DNA of 64,000 bases from Brevundimonas sp. (GTDB lineage: Bacteria; Pseudomonadota; Alphaproteobacteria; Caulobacterales; Caulobacteraceae), in assembly GCF_027484365.1 (NCBI RefSeq), contig NZ_JAIXTC010000002.1, positions 21,567 to 85,566 on the forward strand, read 5' to 3'. Shown here in pieces: positions 26,770 through 35,256 of the stretch. Each line of letters starts with the position of its first letter. Position 1 is the stretch's first letter. The notes under the pieces were generated by a model. The model worked only from the letters and a program-made list of their open reading frames with translations, had not been told where the DNA came from and searched no databases. The position numbers were made by a program, and so were the translations under genes.

Positions 26770-27333
26770 TCAAGCGAGGCGTTTGCGGTTCCCTGCCCAC
26801 TCAGCCTTCGTCTGGCCCCACAGATCGACGCGGAGCGTTTCAAATGGCGGAGGCAGTCTGCCGGGGCCGCGATTGAGCGAGCCGAGGCGGGCGGCCAGTT
26901 GCTGCGATGCGGCGTTGTCCGGGTCGATGGAGTGGATGACGTCGTCCCAGGCCAGAACGTCGAAGGCGTAGTCCATGCTGGCCACCGCCGCCTCGAGCGC
27001 ATAGCCCTTGCCCATCGCGTCCCGGTGCAGGCTCCAGCCCACCTCCGGCCCGGGCCAGCCGTGCGGGTTCCAGGGGCCGATCCGGCCGACCCACCGACCG
27101 GTGGATTTCTCGATCACCGAGAAGAAACCCTCGCCGGTCAGGGCCCAGGCGCCGGCCACGGACATCAGGGCGCGCCAGACCTCGGGCGGAGACTTCGCGC
27201 CGCCGATGAAGCGCGTGGTCTCCGCATCGCCCTGGAAGTCGCACCAGCGATCGAAGTCCTCCATCGCCGGGGGGCGCAGGATCAGGCGTTCGGTCTCGAT
27301 GGTCGGCCCCATGGACGAGGCCTGGGCAATCAC
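26770..27333 (-). CDS. GNAT family N-acetyltransferase (RimJ/RimL-like)
   Basis: A 187-residue acetyltransferase of the RimJ/RimL type. The start region has the typical ETERLILRPP, and the acetyl-CoA-binding segment is GWSLHRDAMGKGYALEA (about 100-117). The acceptor is unknown. The GTG at 27333 overlaps the stop of thpR (GTGA), suggesting coupling; an ATG at 27312 would also fit the family and would shorten the protein by seven residues. The mmcB gene follows 31 bases downstream, so thpR, this gene and mmcB form a likely operon. Confidence 0.88.
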   Translation of the reverse strand: MIAQASSMGPTIETERLILRPPAMEDFDRWCDFQGDAETTRFIGGAKSPPEVWRALMSVAGAWALTGEGFFSVIEKSTGRWVGRIGPWNPHGWPGPEVGWSLHRDAMGKGYALEAAVASMDYAFDVLAWDDVIHSIDPDNAASQQLAARLGSLNRGPGRLPPPFETLRVDLWGQTKAEWAGNRKRLA

Positions 27334-27866
27334 AGCGGATACTCCCGTTCCAGTTCGTAGTGGCTGCCGTCGTCGCTCAGGGTGCTGGAATACAGGCCGA
27401 AACGGTCGATCCGGATCGGCGGCGAATGCAGAAGGTTATGGTTGGTGATCCAGGCCCCGATCCGGTCGGGATTGGTCTGGGTCTTGAGATAGGCCAGGGT
27501 CACGTGTGGACGGTACAGCCGTGGCTCCATCGTCACGCCGGCCCTTTCGGCGGCCGACTTGCAGCGGCCGGCCAGCACGTTCAGCCGCTCCGAAGGCTCC
27601 AGCCCGGCCCAGAGGGTGTGACTGCGATGCGCATCGCCGAAGGCGCCCACCCCCTTCAGCTCGATCTCGAAGGCCCCGCCCGGAATACGGGCCAATTCGG
27701 CCGCGAGATCGTCGGCGCGCCGCTCGTCGACATCGCCATAGAAGGCCAGGGTAATATGGAGGGCCTCGGCGGGACGCCACTTCGCGCCTGGTAGCCCGGT
27801 CTGGCGTCGCCCGAGCGTCTCGGCGACCTCGAAGGGGATGGGTACGGCGGTGAACAGGCGCAACAT
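27330..27866 (-). CDS. thpR: RNA 2',3'-cyclic phosphodiesterase (2'-5' RNA ligase family)
   Basis: A 178-residue member of the 2H phosphoesterase superfamily. The two catalytic motifs are HITL (His37) and HVTL (His121), in the usual spacing. These enzymes open 2',3'-cyclic phosphate ends of RNA, including tRNA halves; the in vivo substrate is not certain. The N-terminus MLRLFTAVPIP is standard for ThpR. It is the first gene of the likely thpR-GNAT-mmcB operon and is divergent from the Bax-inhibitor-like gene with about 150 bp between. Confidence 0.92.
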   Translation of the reverse strand: MLRLFTAVPIPFEVAETLGRRQTGLPGAKWRPAEALHITLAFYGDVDERRADDLAAELARIPGGAFEIELKGVGAFGDAHRSHTLWAGLEPSERLNVLAGRCKSAAERAGVTMEPRLYRPHVTLAYLKTQTNPDRIGAWITNHNLLHSPPIRIDRFGLYSSTLSDDGSHYELEREYPL

Positions 27867-28015
27867 GCGACCGTTCGTAGCGGCTGGCGACGAAGGCGGG
27901 AAGCGGGCGGAACCCCTGCGGCGATCGATCCCTTGCTAAGAGGGTTCCTGAACCCGATATTTCACACTTCGGCGCGGGGTGTTTCCCGCTGCCTCAACAG
28001 GAGAAGACACTCACG

Positions 28016-28765
28016 ATGAGCGACTTCAGAAACGGCTACTCGACGCCGGCTCCGGCCAAGGCCGACATGGCCGTGGACGCGGGACTGCGCAGCTTCATGC
28101 TGGGCGTCTACAACAAGCTCGCCCTCGGCCTCGTGGTCGCCGGCGCCCTGGCCTATGCCACCGGCAATGTGCCGGCGGTGCAGAATCTGCTGTTCTTCCA
28201 GACGGCTGACGGTCGGTACGGCATGACCATCCTGGGCATGATCGTCCAGTTCCTGCCCCTGGTTCTCCTATTCGGCTCGATGTTCTTCATGAAGAACCCG
28301 ACGGCCGGTGGCGTGAACACTCTCTACTGGGCCGTGGTGGCGTCGATCGGTGCCGGGATGGGCATCCTGTTCCTGCGCTACACCGGCGAAAGCCTGGCCT
28401 CGACCTTCTTCGTGACGGCCGCCGCCTTCGGTGCGCTGAGCCTGATCGGCTACACAACGAAGAAGGACCTGACCGCCATGGGCTCGTTCCTGATCATGGG
28501 CGTGATCGGCCTGATCATCGCCTCGATCGTGAACATGTTCATGCAGTCGGGCACGATGGCGTTGATCATCTCGGGTCTGGGCGTTCTGATCTTCGCGGGT
28601 CTGATCGCCTATGACACCCAGCGTCTGAAGATGACCTACTACCAGCTGGGCGGCGATCACGCAGCGATGGGCGTGGCGACCGGTTTCGGCGCCCTGAGCC
28701 TGTTCATCAACTTCGTGAACCTGTTCCAGTTCCTGCTGGCCTTCATGGGCGGCAACCGGAACTAG
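28016..28765 (+). CDS. Bax inhibitor-1/YccA family membrane protein
   Basis: A 249-residue polytopic inner-membrane protein of the BI-1 (TMBIM) family with seven hydrophobic segments from about residue 35 to 245. The family motif around LALGLVVAGALAYATG and the C-terminal LFINFVNLFQFLLAFMGG are present, and conserved acidic residues thought to gate calcium leak lie in AYDTQRLK. Members interact with FtsH or leak Ca2+; the bacterial role is not settled. The ATG at 28016 has a CAGGAGAAG site. It is a single-gene unit ended by a hairpin terminator about 50 bases downstream. Confidence 0.92.
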   Translation: MSDFRNGYSTPAPAKADMAVDAGLRSFMLGVYNKLALGLVVAGALAYATGNVPAVQNLLFFQTADGRYGMTILGMIVQFLPLVLLFGSMFFMKNPTAGGVNTLYWAVVASIGAGMGILFLRYTGESLASTFFVTAAAFGALSLIGYTTKKDLTAMGSFLIMGVIGLIIASIVNMFMQSGTMALIISGLGVLIFAGLIAYDTQRLKMTYYQLGGDHAAMGVATGFGALSLFINFVNLFQFLLAFMGGNRN

Positions 28766-28813
28766 CCTCAAGTCGCGAGCCTCCGCGAGGCGAGCATGGC
28801 AAACAAGACCGGA

Positions 28814-28843
28814 GGGCCTCGGCGGAAACGCCGGGGCCCTTTC
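28814..28843 (+). terminator. Intrinsic terminator of the BI-1 family gene
   Basis: GGGCCTCGGCG pairs with CGCCGGGGCCC (one T-G pair) around a GAAA tetraloop, followed by TTTCT. It lies between the convergent BI-1 and DUF2794 genes. Confidence 0.85.
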
Positions 28844-28851
28844 TCGTGGCC

Positions 28852-29202
28852 CTAGTCCACCACCTGGAATTTCCGGCTGTCGAAGACCCGCAGCACCTGG
28901 GCCAGCTCACGTCCCCGTTTCAGCACCACCCCGCCTTCGCCGATTACCGACCACTGGCCCTGACGCGTCTGCAGGGCGGGGCGTTTCTCGATCCGGTAGG
29001 CGGGGGCGTCGCCGGAGCGGCGGAAGACGGCGAACTCCGCGGCCTCCCGGCCCCCGACCATGGCGTAGTCGCGCCATTCGGCCTGGGCGACCATCCGTCC
29101 GTAGACCCGCAGAATCAGGTCCAGCTCGCGCCGTTCGAAGAAGACGGACGAAGTCTGGGTGCCGCTGTCACTGGAGCCGGGGTCGAAGGTCATCCCGATC
29201 AA
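28852..29202 (-). CDS. DUF2794 family protein
   Basis: A 116-residue cytoplasmic protein matching by length and pattern the DUF2794 family, which is restricted to alphaproteobacteria. Characteristic stretches are FFERRELDLILRVYGRMVA (about 21-39) and EFAVFRRSGDAPAYRIEKRPAL (about 56-77). No catalytic motif, signal peptide or membrane helix is visible. Function is unknown. Starts at 29202 or 29193 (MTFDPG) are both possible. It is divergent from the candidate structured RNA to its right. Confidence 0.75.
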   Translation of the reverse strand: MIGMTFDPGSSDSGTQTSSVFFERRELDLILRVYGRMVAQAEWRDYAMVGGREAAEFAVFRRSGDAPAYRIEKRPALQTRQGQWSVIGEGGVVLKRGRELAQVLRVFDSRKFQVVD

Positions 29203-29289
29203 TCTAGGCGCGGCTCCGTCAAACGCCAGCGGCGTCCGGATCGATGTGTGAACACCCGATTAGCCACGACACGAAATGGCCCCCTTTCG

Positions 29290-29479
29290 GTCCTTCGTCG
29301 GCCCGGTTGGACAGCGAAACAGTGAACGTCGGCCTGACGGAGTTCGGTAGCGTCCCGGATCCTGAACAGCCCCCCCAGCCCCCCTGGATGTTGCCGCAGT
29401 GGCTTCGCCAGGCCGACGCTTCCTCCAAAGCGAGACCCCCGCCCTGCCACCCTCCCCCCTCCGGCACGGCGGGGGTTTT
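29290..29479 (+). ncRNA. Candidate structured RNA with terminator, no ORF
   Basis: The 402-bp gap between the DUF2794 gene and the Do-like protease has no credible gene but a strongly structured plus strand. CGTCGGCCTG (about 29329-29338) pairs perfectly with CAGGCCGACG (about 29409-29418) across 70 bases, and GTTC/GAAC pair inside this arm. A GC-rich terminator follows at 29435-29479. The long, interrupted hairpin layout would fit a regulatory RNA of the 6S type, but I could not match conserved 6S sequence, and it lacks tmRNA, SRP and RNase P signatures. The 5' end is approximate. Confidence 0.4.
29435..29479 (+). terminator. Intrinsic terminator of the candidate RNA
   Basis: ACCCCCGCC pairs perfectly with GGCGGGGGT across a pyrimidine-rich 24-base loop and runs into TTTT. 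The stem is strong though the loop is long. Confidence 0.7.
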
Positions 29480-29480
29480 G

Positions 29481-29515
29481 CTGTGTGGAGCATGGCTCCA
29501 CACAGCCTTGTTTTT
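29481..29515 (+). terminator. Second intrinsic terminator, perfect 11-bp stem
   Basis: CTGTGTGGAGC and GCTCCACACAG form a perfect stem around ATG, followed by CCTTGTTTTT. It directly follows the previous terminator and directly precedes copy B of the 40-bp repeat. Confidence 0.85.
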
Positions 29516-29518
29516 CAG

Positions 29519-29558
29519 GCGCTACCGCTCGCGACGCGGTCGCTCGCTGCTTGAGCGC
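29519..29558 (+). repeat. 40-bp dispersed repeat, copy B
   Basis: Starts GCGCTACCGCTCG and ends CTCGCTGCTTGAGCGC, matching copies A (11051-11090) and C (42933-42972) except at several central positions. Like those, it is beside terminator hairpins and outside any gene. Confidence 0.75.
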
Positions 29559-29604
29559 GAGAATGGCTCGCCCAGAAAATCGAACGACCGCTCGCCGGTG
29601 GGCT

Positions 29605-30951
29605 TCAGTCCGCCGCGGCGAGGACGATCTCGATGCTCTCATCGCCGCGCTGGACCTTCAGGGTCGCGCCGGCGCTGGAAGACAGGGCCCGCGCCAGTTC
29701 GGAGAAGCTCGATACCGACATGCCGTTGGCGACGATGACCAGGTCTCCGGCCCGCAGATCCTGCTGCGCTGCCGCCGATCCGCCCTCGACCGCCACGACC
29801 AGCGCGCCCGGGGCGCTGATCCCGTCGGAAGGCTTCACATCGCGGAAATTGGCGCCGTAGGCCTGGAGCGAGGTCGCCCCGACCTGGACCGGATCGGTCG
29901 ACAGGACCTCGACGTTCAGCGACGTGGTCGTCTCGCGCCCGTCGCGCAGATAGACGAGGGTGATCGGCGTGCCCGGAGCGGCGATGCCGACCGTCGCCTG
30001 GACAGAGCCGGCGTTGGCCACCGGGCGGTTCTGGATGCGGGTGATGATGTCGCCGCGCTGCAGGCCGGCGCGCTCGGCCGGGGAGCCCGGCAGGACGTCC
30101 TCGACAATGGCGCCGCGCACGAAGCCGAGGCCCGCCTCGACCGCACGTTCGGCGGTCAGGGAGCCCAGGGTCGCGCCGATCCGTCCGCGCGTGACCTCGC
30201 CGTTGGCGCGCAGCTGTTCGACGACGAACAGCAGGATCCGGGTCGGGACGGCGAAGGCTATGCCGTCATTGCCGCCGTCGATGCCGCCCGACAGGATCGA
30301 GGTGTTGATCCCGATCAGCCGCCCCCGGCTGTCCAGCAGCGGCCCGCCAGAGTTGCCCGAGTTCACGGCCGCGTCGGTCTGGATATAGTCCTCGACCGCG
30401 TCGCCCATGCCGGACCGGCCCAGGCCTGAGATCACCCCCATGGTCAGGGTCTGGTCGAGGCCCAGCGGATAGCCGACCGCGAAGGCCAGGTCCCCCGTGC
30501 GCAGGGTGTCGGAATCGACCGTCTCCACCTGCGACAGGCCGGTGGCGTTGATCTGCAGGACCGCGATGTCGGTCGCCTTGTCCGAGCCGATCAGGGTGGC
30601 GTCGAGCAGCCGTCCGTCGGTCATGTCGACGCGGAATTTCTGGCCGTCCTCGATCACATGGTGGTTGGTGACGATGATGCCGTTGGCGGCGTCGATGATG
30701 ACGCCAGAGCCGCTGGAGACCGGCGTCGGCTCGGTCTGGCCGGTGGTGGGTCCCGCCGACATGCCCAGGGTCGTGACCTGGACCACGGCCGGCAGCGATC
30801 GCTCCAGCCCGGTCGCGAAGCTGAACACGCCGCGGCGGGCGTCATAGGGCAGGGGGAAGTTCGGGGCGGTCTGGGCCTGTGCGGCGCCGGCGACGGCGCC
30901 CAGCAGGGTGAGGGCGAGGGCCGAACCGGTCAGGAGGCGAAGGCGCGTCAT
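29605..30951 (-). CDS. Periplasmic Do-like (DegP/HtrA) serine protease with two PDZ domains
   Basis: A 448-residue exported protease of the S1C family. The signal peptide (about 1-27) ends AQAQ. The catalytic triad is His98 (TNHHV), Asp128 (ATDIAVL) and Ser201 (GNSGGP). PDZ1 (about 255-345) contains PGSPAERAGLQRGDIIT and PDZ2 (about 355-445) contains LRAGDLVIVANG. It would degrade or chaperone misfolded envelope proteins. The gene lies 27 bases downstream of a kinase/regulator pair in the same direction, suggesting one operon; the link resembles envelope-stress systems in which a two-component pair drives a DegP gene. Other Do paralogues are likely elsewhere. Confidence 0.93.
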   Translation of the reverse strand: MTRLRLLTGSALALTLLGAVAGAAQAQTAPNFPLPYDARRGVFSFATGLERSLPAVVQVTTLGMSAGPTTGQTEPTPVSSGSGVIIDAANGIIVTNHHVIEDGQKFRVDMTDGRLLDATLIGSDKATDIAVLQINATGLSQVETVDSDTLRTGDLAFAVGYPLGLDQTLTMGVISGLGRSGMGDAVEDYIQTDAAVNSGNSGGPLLDSRGRLIGINTSILSGGIDGGNDGIAFAVPTRILLFVVEQLRANGEVTRGRIGATLGSLTAERAVEAGLGFVRGAIVEDVLPGSPAERAGLQRGDIITRIQNRPVANAGSVQATVGIAAPGTPITLVYLRDGRETTTSLNVEVLSTDPVQVGATSLQAYGANFRDVKPSDGISAPGALVVAVEGGSAAAQQDLRAGDLVIVANGMSVSSFSELARALSSSAGATLKVQRGDESIEIVLAAAD

Positions 30952-30978
30952 GGTAAATCCCCAGAATGTGAGGCGAGC

Positions 30979-32424
30979 CTAGCGTGAGAACCGCGCCGTG
31001 ACGATGGCCCCGGGCTTCGCGTCATCAATCGTCATCTGGCCCCCGTGGCGACGCAGGATGGCGCGCACGAAGGCCAGTCCCATCCCGTGGCTGTCGGGAC
31101 TGCGCGGGGCCGTCGACGGCGCGCCCGACATGCCCGGCCCCTGGTCCGCGACCGAAAGACAGGGCCCGCCGTCGTCGTCCCAGGCGCGGATCGTGACCCG
31201 CCCCCCCTCGGGTGAGAACTTCACGGCATTGTCGACCAGGTTGGCGACGGCCCGCTGCAGCAGGGAGCGCACGCCCAGGACCGAGACCGGCTCGCCCTCG
31301 GCCACGATCTGGATGTCGCGGGCGTCGGCGATCGGCTGGTAGAGCTCCACTGCCGCCTCGGCCAGAACATCCAGTTGCACGATCTCGAACAGCCAGGCCT
31401 CGCCGTCACGCAAGGCCATGGCCTCGTTCATGGCCCGGGTGATCTCGGCGATGTCGCGCCGCGCCGCCTCGCCCAGCCGCAGCCGTTCGGCGGGCTCCTC
31501 GGTCTCCATCAGCCGGTCCAGACGGGCCGAGGCGCGGGCGAGCGGGGTGCGGAAATCGTGCGCCAGCTGGTCGGCGGAATCGCGCAGCCAGCTCAACAAT
31601 TCTTCCAGCCGGTCGAGCGTCCGGTTCACCTGGTTGGACAGCTGGGTCAGTTCCGGCGCCACGGCCACGTCGGGGGCGCGGCGCGAGAAGTCGCCGAGGG
31701 CGGCACGGTCCAGGACCGTCGAGACCTCGGCGATGGCGCTGGTCAGGCGCTGGCGGGCGAACAGGGCGGCGGTCAGGCCGGACACCAGGATCAGGGCTCC
31801 CGTCAGGGCCACGGCCAGGACGGCCCAGCGCCAGGCGACCCCGGCCGGGTCGACGACCCGTCCGACGATGATCGACAGCGACCCGATCGGCCGCTTGACC
31901 ACGACCACGTCGACCCCGCGAGAGAGGCACAGCTGGCCCGCCTCGAGCCGGATCAGATAGACGCCCTCGCCCAATCTCGGCACCCGTGTGGCCCGGGCGG
32001 TTTCCAGCGCCAGAAGGCCGGCGGGCTTGCCGACCGGCGCCCGGATGAACCGGACCCCGGCGCCGCCCTGTCCGGTGCGACAGGTCTCCTCCAGGGTGGT
32101 GACATTGCGTGTCGGTCCGTCCTGGAAGGCGCTGAGGAAGGCCGACATATAGGCGGCGTCGCCCTCGGTCATGGCCGAGGCGTCCATCGAGGTGTCGGCC
32201 GGCAGCTTGGAGGCCATGGCCCCGAAATCCGCGAGCGCCGACAGGGCCGCCTGCTGGCGCTGGTCCAGCCGGGCCGCCTGACCGGTCACGATCAGGGATC
32301 CGGTCAGGGCCAGGGCCGCCAGGACGGCCAGACCCGAGGCGAGCTGGGTCAGGGTCCGCCGCGCCATCCAGGCCCCCAGACCTTCCGGGCGGACCTTGCT
32401 CCAGATCGCCGCCAGCCGTTTCAA
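30979..32424 (-). CDS. Membrane sensor histidine kinase
   Basis: A 481-residue kinase. Transmembrane segments at about 27-50 and 200-223 enclose a periplasmic sensor region of about 150 residues with only two cysteines, Cys115 and Cys166, which could form a disulphide. HAMP follows, then the H-box with His289 (LAHDFRTPLAR) and an HATPase domain with NLVDNAVKFS, DQGPGM and GMGLAFV boxes. The start given is a TTG four bases after the regulator's stop; an in-frame ATG at 32367 (MARRTL) is the main alternative. It overlaps no gene but is tightly packed with its regulator (upstream) and the Do-like protease (downstream). Signal unknown. Confidence 0.9.
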   Translation of the reverse strand: MKRLAAIWSKVRPEGLGAWMARRTLTQLASGLAVLAALALTGSLIVTGQAARLDQRQQAALSALADFGAMASKLPADTSMDASAMTEGDAAYMSAFLSAFQDGPTRNVTTLEETCRTGQGGAGVRFIRAPVGKPAGLLALETARATRVPRLGEGVYLIRLEAGQLCLSRGVDVVVVKRPIGSLSIIVGRVVDPAGVAWRWAVLAVALTGALILVSGLTAALFARQRLTSAIAEVSTVLDRAALGDFSRRAPDVAVAPELTQLSNQVNRTLDRLEELLSWLRDSADQLAHDFRTPLARASARLDRLMETEEPAERLRLGEAARRDIAEITRAMNEAMALRDGEAWLFEIVQLDVLAEAAVELYQPIADARDIQIVAEGEPVSVLGVRSLLQRAVANLVDNAVKFSPEGGRVTIRAWDDDGGPCLSVADQGPGMSGAPSTAPRSPDSHGMGLAFVRAILRRHGGQMTIDDAKPGAIVTARFSR

Positions 32425-32428
32425 GCGG

Positions 32429-33241
32429 TCAGGCCGCGTCCAGGTCGCGGAAGATCAGGCTCTGGCTGCGGGCCGAGACGATCAGGGGATGCAGGTCCTC
32501 GCCCAGCTCCGGCGCCTGTTCCTTCAACCGGCGACGCAGGGCCGAGATTCGGGCGTCGATGATGTTGACGAAATTGTCGGGCAGGAAGGTCCATTCGACC
32601 CAGCACCGGTCCCACAGCATGGTCTTGGTCACCGGCTGGCCGCGCGCGGTCATCAGCTCCGAGACGATGGCGAACTCGAGCGGCGACAGGTCGATCAACC
32701 GCTCGGTCCCCTCGATCATCAGCTTCAGCGTGCGGGCGCCGGGCGACAGGCGGAACGGGCCGTTGACCAGGTCGGCGTTGGCGGGCCGGGCGCGCCGGGC
32801 CACGCGACGCAGCTGGGCCGCGATCCGGGCCAGCAGCTCCTCGTCGCCGATCGGCTTGGACAGATAGTCGTCGGCCCCGCCCAGCAGGCCCTCGACCCTC
32901 TGACGTTCGCCGGTCAGGGCGGTCAGCATCAGGGCGGGCGCATCGGAGGACGGACCGGACGAGGTACGCAGACGCTTCAGGGTCTCCAGACCGTCCAGCC
33001 CCTTGGTCAGCCGGTCGAGAATGAGGATGTCATAGGCATGGGCGGCGGCGGCGCTCAGCGCCTGTTCGCCGGCATCGACACAGTCCACGGCCTCGAACCC
33101 GGCGCGCAACAGCCGGTCAGACACATGTTCGGCCAGGGCCGGATCGTCCTCGAGCACCAGGGCGCGACGGCCTGCGAAGACCTCCGCCAGGGCCGCGAAG
33201 GGATCGGTGTCCGCCGCCTGTTCGATGTCCGTCGTGCTCAT
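32429..33241 (-). CDS. OmpR-family response regulator with N-terminal extension
   Basis: A 270-residue regulator, first gene of the regulator-kinase-protease group. A 25-residue N-terminal extension precedes the receiver domain: acidic EDD at 31-33, phospho-acceptor Asp76 in ILILDRLTKG, and Lys in YLSKPIGD. The usual Pro of the LDxxLPGLDG loop is replaced by Lys here. The winged-helix domain (about 165-260) has the IVSELMTARGQPVTKTMLWD and DNFVNIIDARISALRRRL stretches. ATG 33241 was chosen because the frame above it is unconserved and contains no domain. The likely target set includes the downstream protease gene. Confidence 0.92.
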   Translation of the reverse strand: MSTTDIEQAADTDPFAALAEVFAGRRALVLEDDPALAEHVSDRLLRAGFEAVDCVDAGEQALSAAAAHAYDILILDRLTKGLDGLETLKRLRTSSGPSSDAPALMLTALTGERQRVEGLLGGADDYLSKPIGDEELLARIAAQLRRVARRARPANADLVNGPFRLSPGARTLKLMIEGTERLIDLSPLEFAIVSELMTARGQPVTKTMLWDRCWVEWTFLPDNFVNIIDARISALRRRLKEQAPELGEDLHPLIVSARSQSLIFRDLDAA

Positions 33242-33433
33242 GCGTTCGTCCCCGGCCGTGATCCGGTCCGGTATAGTCCGGGCCGGCGCCAGGACAAAAC
33301 ACCCGGCGATCTGATCCTGGGGCGTCCGGCCCGCCCGCGCCGCTGATCCTTCCTGACGAGGCCCGGCTTGTCGGCCACGGGCGGCATGATAGCGTCGCCG
33401 ACGGCGCGACCCGGCGCCGGACGGGAAATCGCC

Positions 33434-33889
33434 ATGACCCTGCTCGCCCTCGCCGCCGCCCTCGCGCTCCAGACCACCACCCCCGCCGACCCGGCCTCGG
33501 CCGAGGCGGTCGCCGTTATGGCGCCGGTCAAGGCCACCTTCGCGGCGATCGCCACGCGTGACGGAACGTTGCTGACCCCTCATTTCGATCCGGAGGCGAC
33601 CATGATCGTCACGGTCGAGCGGCCCGACGGGAGCCGTGTCATCCGTCGGCTGACGGCCCAGGAGTTCGCCGGAGGTCTGCGTCCCGGGGCCGAACGGTTC
33701 GAGGAGGTCATGCCCGACCCGATCATCGCCATCGACGGCGACGTTGCGATGGTCTTCGGCCGCTATCTGTTCAAGGTCGACGGCGCGGTCGTCCACTGCG
33801 GCGCCAACCATTTCGATATGGTCCGCAAGGACGGCGCCTGGACCATCGCCGGCATCACCTGGAGCCAGCGCACGACGGGGTGCGAATAG
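33434..33889 (+). CDS. Exported NTF2-like (SnoaL/DUF4440-type) protein
   Basis: A 151-residue protein with a probable signal peptide (MTLLALAAALALQTTTPADPASA) and an NTF2-like cone fold pattern: the VMAPVKATFAAIATRDGTLLTPHF helix and strand, then repeating beta strands ending DGAWTIAGITWS, as in DUF4440/SnoaL proteins. Such proteins are small-molecule-binding or isomerase-like; no catalytic residue can be named. The start at 33434 gives the signal peptide. It converges with the alkaline phosphatase gene 20 bases away and is divergent from the response regulator. Confidence 0.82.
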   Translation: MTLLALAAALALQTTTPADPASAEAVAVMAPVKATFAAIATRDGTLLTPHFDPEATMIVTVERPDGSRVIRRLTAQEFAGGLRPGAERFEEVMPDPIIAIDGDVAMVFGRYLFKVDGAVVHCGANHFDMVRKDGAWTIAGITWSQRTTGCE

Positions 33890-33908
33890 GGTCGGCCGGT
33901 CGCTGGCC

Positions 33909-35099
33909 CTAGTTCGACGGCGACGGATCCGGAGTCCATCCCCAGGCGTCCATCATGACCTGGAACAGATAGGTGTTCGGGAAATAGCCGTGAACGCGTT
34001 CGGCGCCTGCGCCGATGGCCAGGACGGGAACTTCCTCGGCGGTATGGGTGGCGTTCACCAGGACATGGTCGAGGCGGACCGTACCTTCCCCGCCGGAGGC
34101 CCTCCAGGCGTCATAGCCTTCGAGAAGAGGCGTGCCGCGCCGTCCGCCGTCCACTTGCAGGCCGAAGGAGTGGTCGGCGGTGAAGAGCAGCAGGGTGTCG
34201 TTCAGATCGACCCGACCTTCCACCTCGGCGATCAGCCTGTCGAAATCCACGACGTTCTGCAGGCCCGCCCGCGGATCGTCCGTGTGGGCGTCCCACTCGA
34301 CCACGAGGAAATATCCCGTCGGTGAACGCTGAAGGACGTTGAGCGCCCTCAGGGTCGCCGCGTGGACGTCCATCTCGTCGGCCACGACGATGGGCCGGAG
34401 ATTCGCGGCCGGAGCCTCGTCAAGCGTGGCGTAGATCGGCCGATCATGGGTGTCGCTCAGTGCGTCGAAACCCGTTCCCAGCGCGGCCAGTTGCTCCGCG
34501 ATTCTCTGGCGACCGGCCCCGAACAGGACGTCGGCGCCGTCACCGAACCTGGGTGAGAAGGCCTGGACGAAGATCTCGCCCCATTTCGCCCGGTCGTTCA
34601 CATGGGCGTAGTTGGCCGCCGGGGTTGCGTCGGCGATCGACTGGGTCGTGATGACGCCGGTGAGCAGACCGCGCTCCTCAGCGTACTCGAGCAGGGTCTT
34701 GGTCGCCGCGCCGTCAGTCCGGCCCCGTACGGCGTCGGGACCCTGGCTGATGACGCCGTTGCGGGTCTTGATGCCCGTCACAATCGCCGACATGCCGTTG
34801 GCGGAATCGGAGACGAAATCATCCACCGGTGAGGTTTCGCTCAGCCCCAGGTGCGGCCATTGCTGGACATGGAGTCGCAGGGGCTCGCCATAGGCCATCA
34901 GGCTGGCCGCCGAGAGAACCGGCACGCCCCCGGCGTCGGCCAGGAACAAGATGACGTTCCGCGCTCTCGGGGGCGCCGGGACTGGCGTGTGGCCGGACGT
35001 TGTGGCGACGACCTGTCCGGCGACCGCCATCGCGGGAAAGATGGACAGGGCCAAAGCGGCCGAAACGGTCACGGCGGTCAGGTAATGGAACGGTCTCAT
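33909..35099 (-). CDS. Periplasmic alkaline phosphatase (PhoA family)
   Basis: A 396-residue secreted phosphomonoesterase. Signal peptide at about 1-27. The nucleophile is Ser99 in SDSA, Asp55 in FLADAGG is a metal ligand, and the DATPAANYAHVNDR segment matches the PhoA DATPAA block. Further metal ligands are seen in EWDAHTDDPRAG and TADHSFG. Compared with E. coli PhoA (about 470 residues) it is compact. I used ATG 35099, which gives the signal peptide; the upstream frame is unlikely. It would release phosphate from organic phosphates. A Pho box was not recognised upstream by eye. The 157 bp to the next gene, gcdH, on the same strand hold no ORF. Confidence 0.9.
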   Translation of the reverse strand: MRPFHYLTAVTVSAALALSIFPAMAVAGQVVATTSGHTPVPAPPRARNVILFLADAGGVPVLSAASLMAYGEPLRLHVQQWPHLGLSETSPVDDFVSDSANGMSAIVTGIKTRNGVISQGPDAVRGRTDGAATKTLLEYAEERGLLTGVITTQSIADATPAANYAHVNDRAKWGEIFVQAFSPRFGDGADVLFGAGRQRIAEQLAALGTGFDALSDTHDRPIYATLDEAPAANLRPIVVADEMDVHAATLRALNVLQRSPTGYFLVVEWDAHTDDPRAGLQNVVDFDRLIAEVEGRVDLNDTLLLFTADHSFGLQVDGGRRGTPLLEGYDAWRASGGEGTVRLDHVLVNATHTAEEVPVLAIGAGAERVHGYFPNTYLFQVMMDAWGWTPDPSPSN

Positions 35100-35256
35100 G
35101 TAAGGTCGGGCCTCGATGCAAAGGCGCATGAGGAGGCGGACACAGCACCGCGCCCCGTCGATCACGCTCCGGTCGAATACACCGGGGTTCGTGTCAGCTC
35201 GGCGACGGTCGGGCCGGGAACACGGCGTCGTGGCGTCGCAGGCCGGCTTGAGACTC

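Noticed and set aside
29290..29479. Assignment of this region as tmRNA, SRP RNA or 6S RNA
   Set aside because: No tRNA-like ends or tag frame for tmRNA, no GGTCAGG-type SRP core, and the 6S layout alone is not enough without conserved sequence. It is kept only as a candidate RNA.
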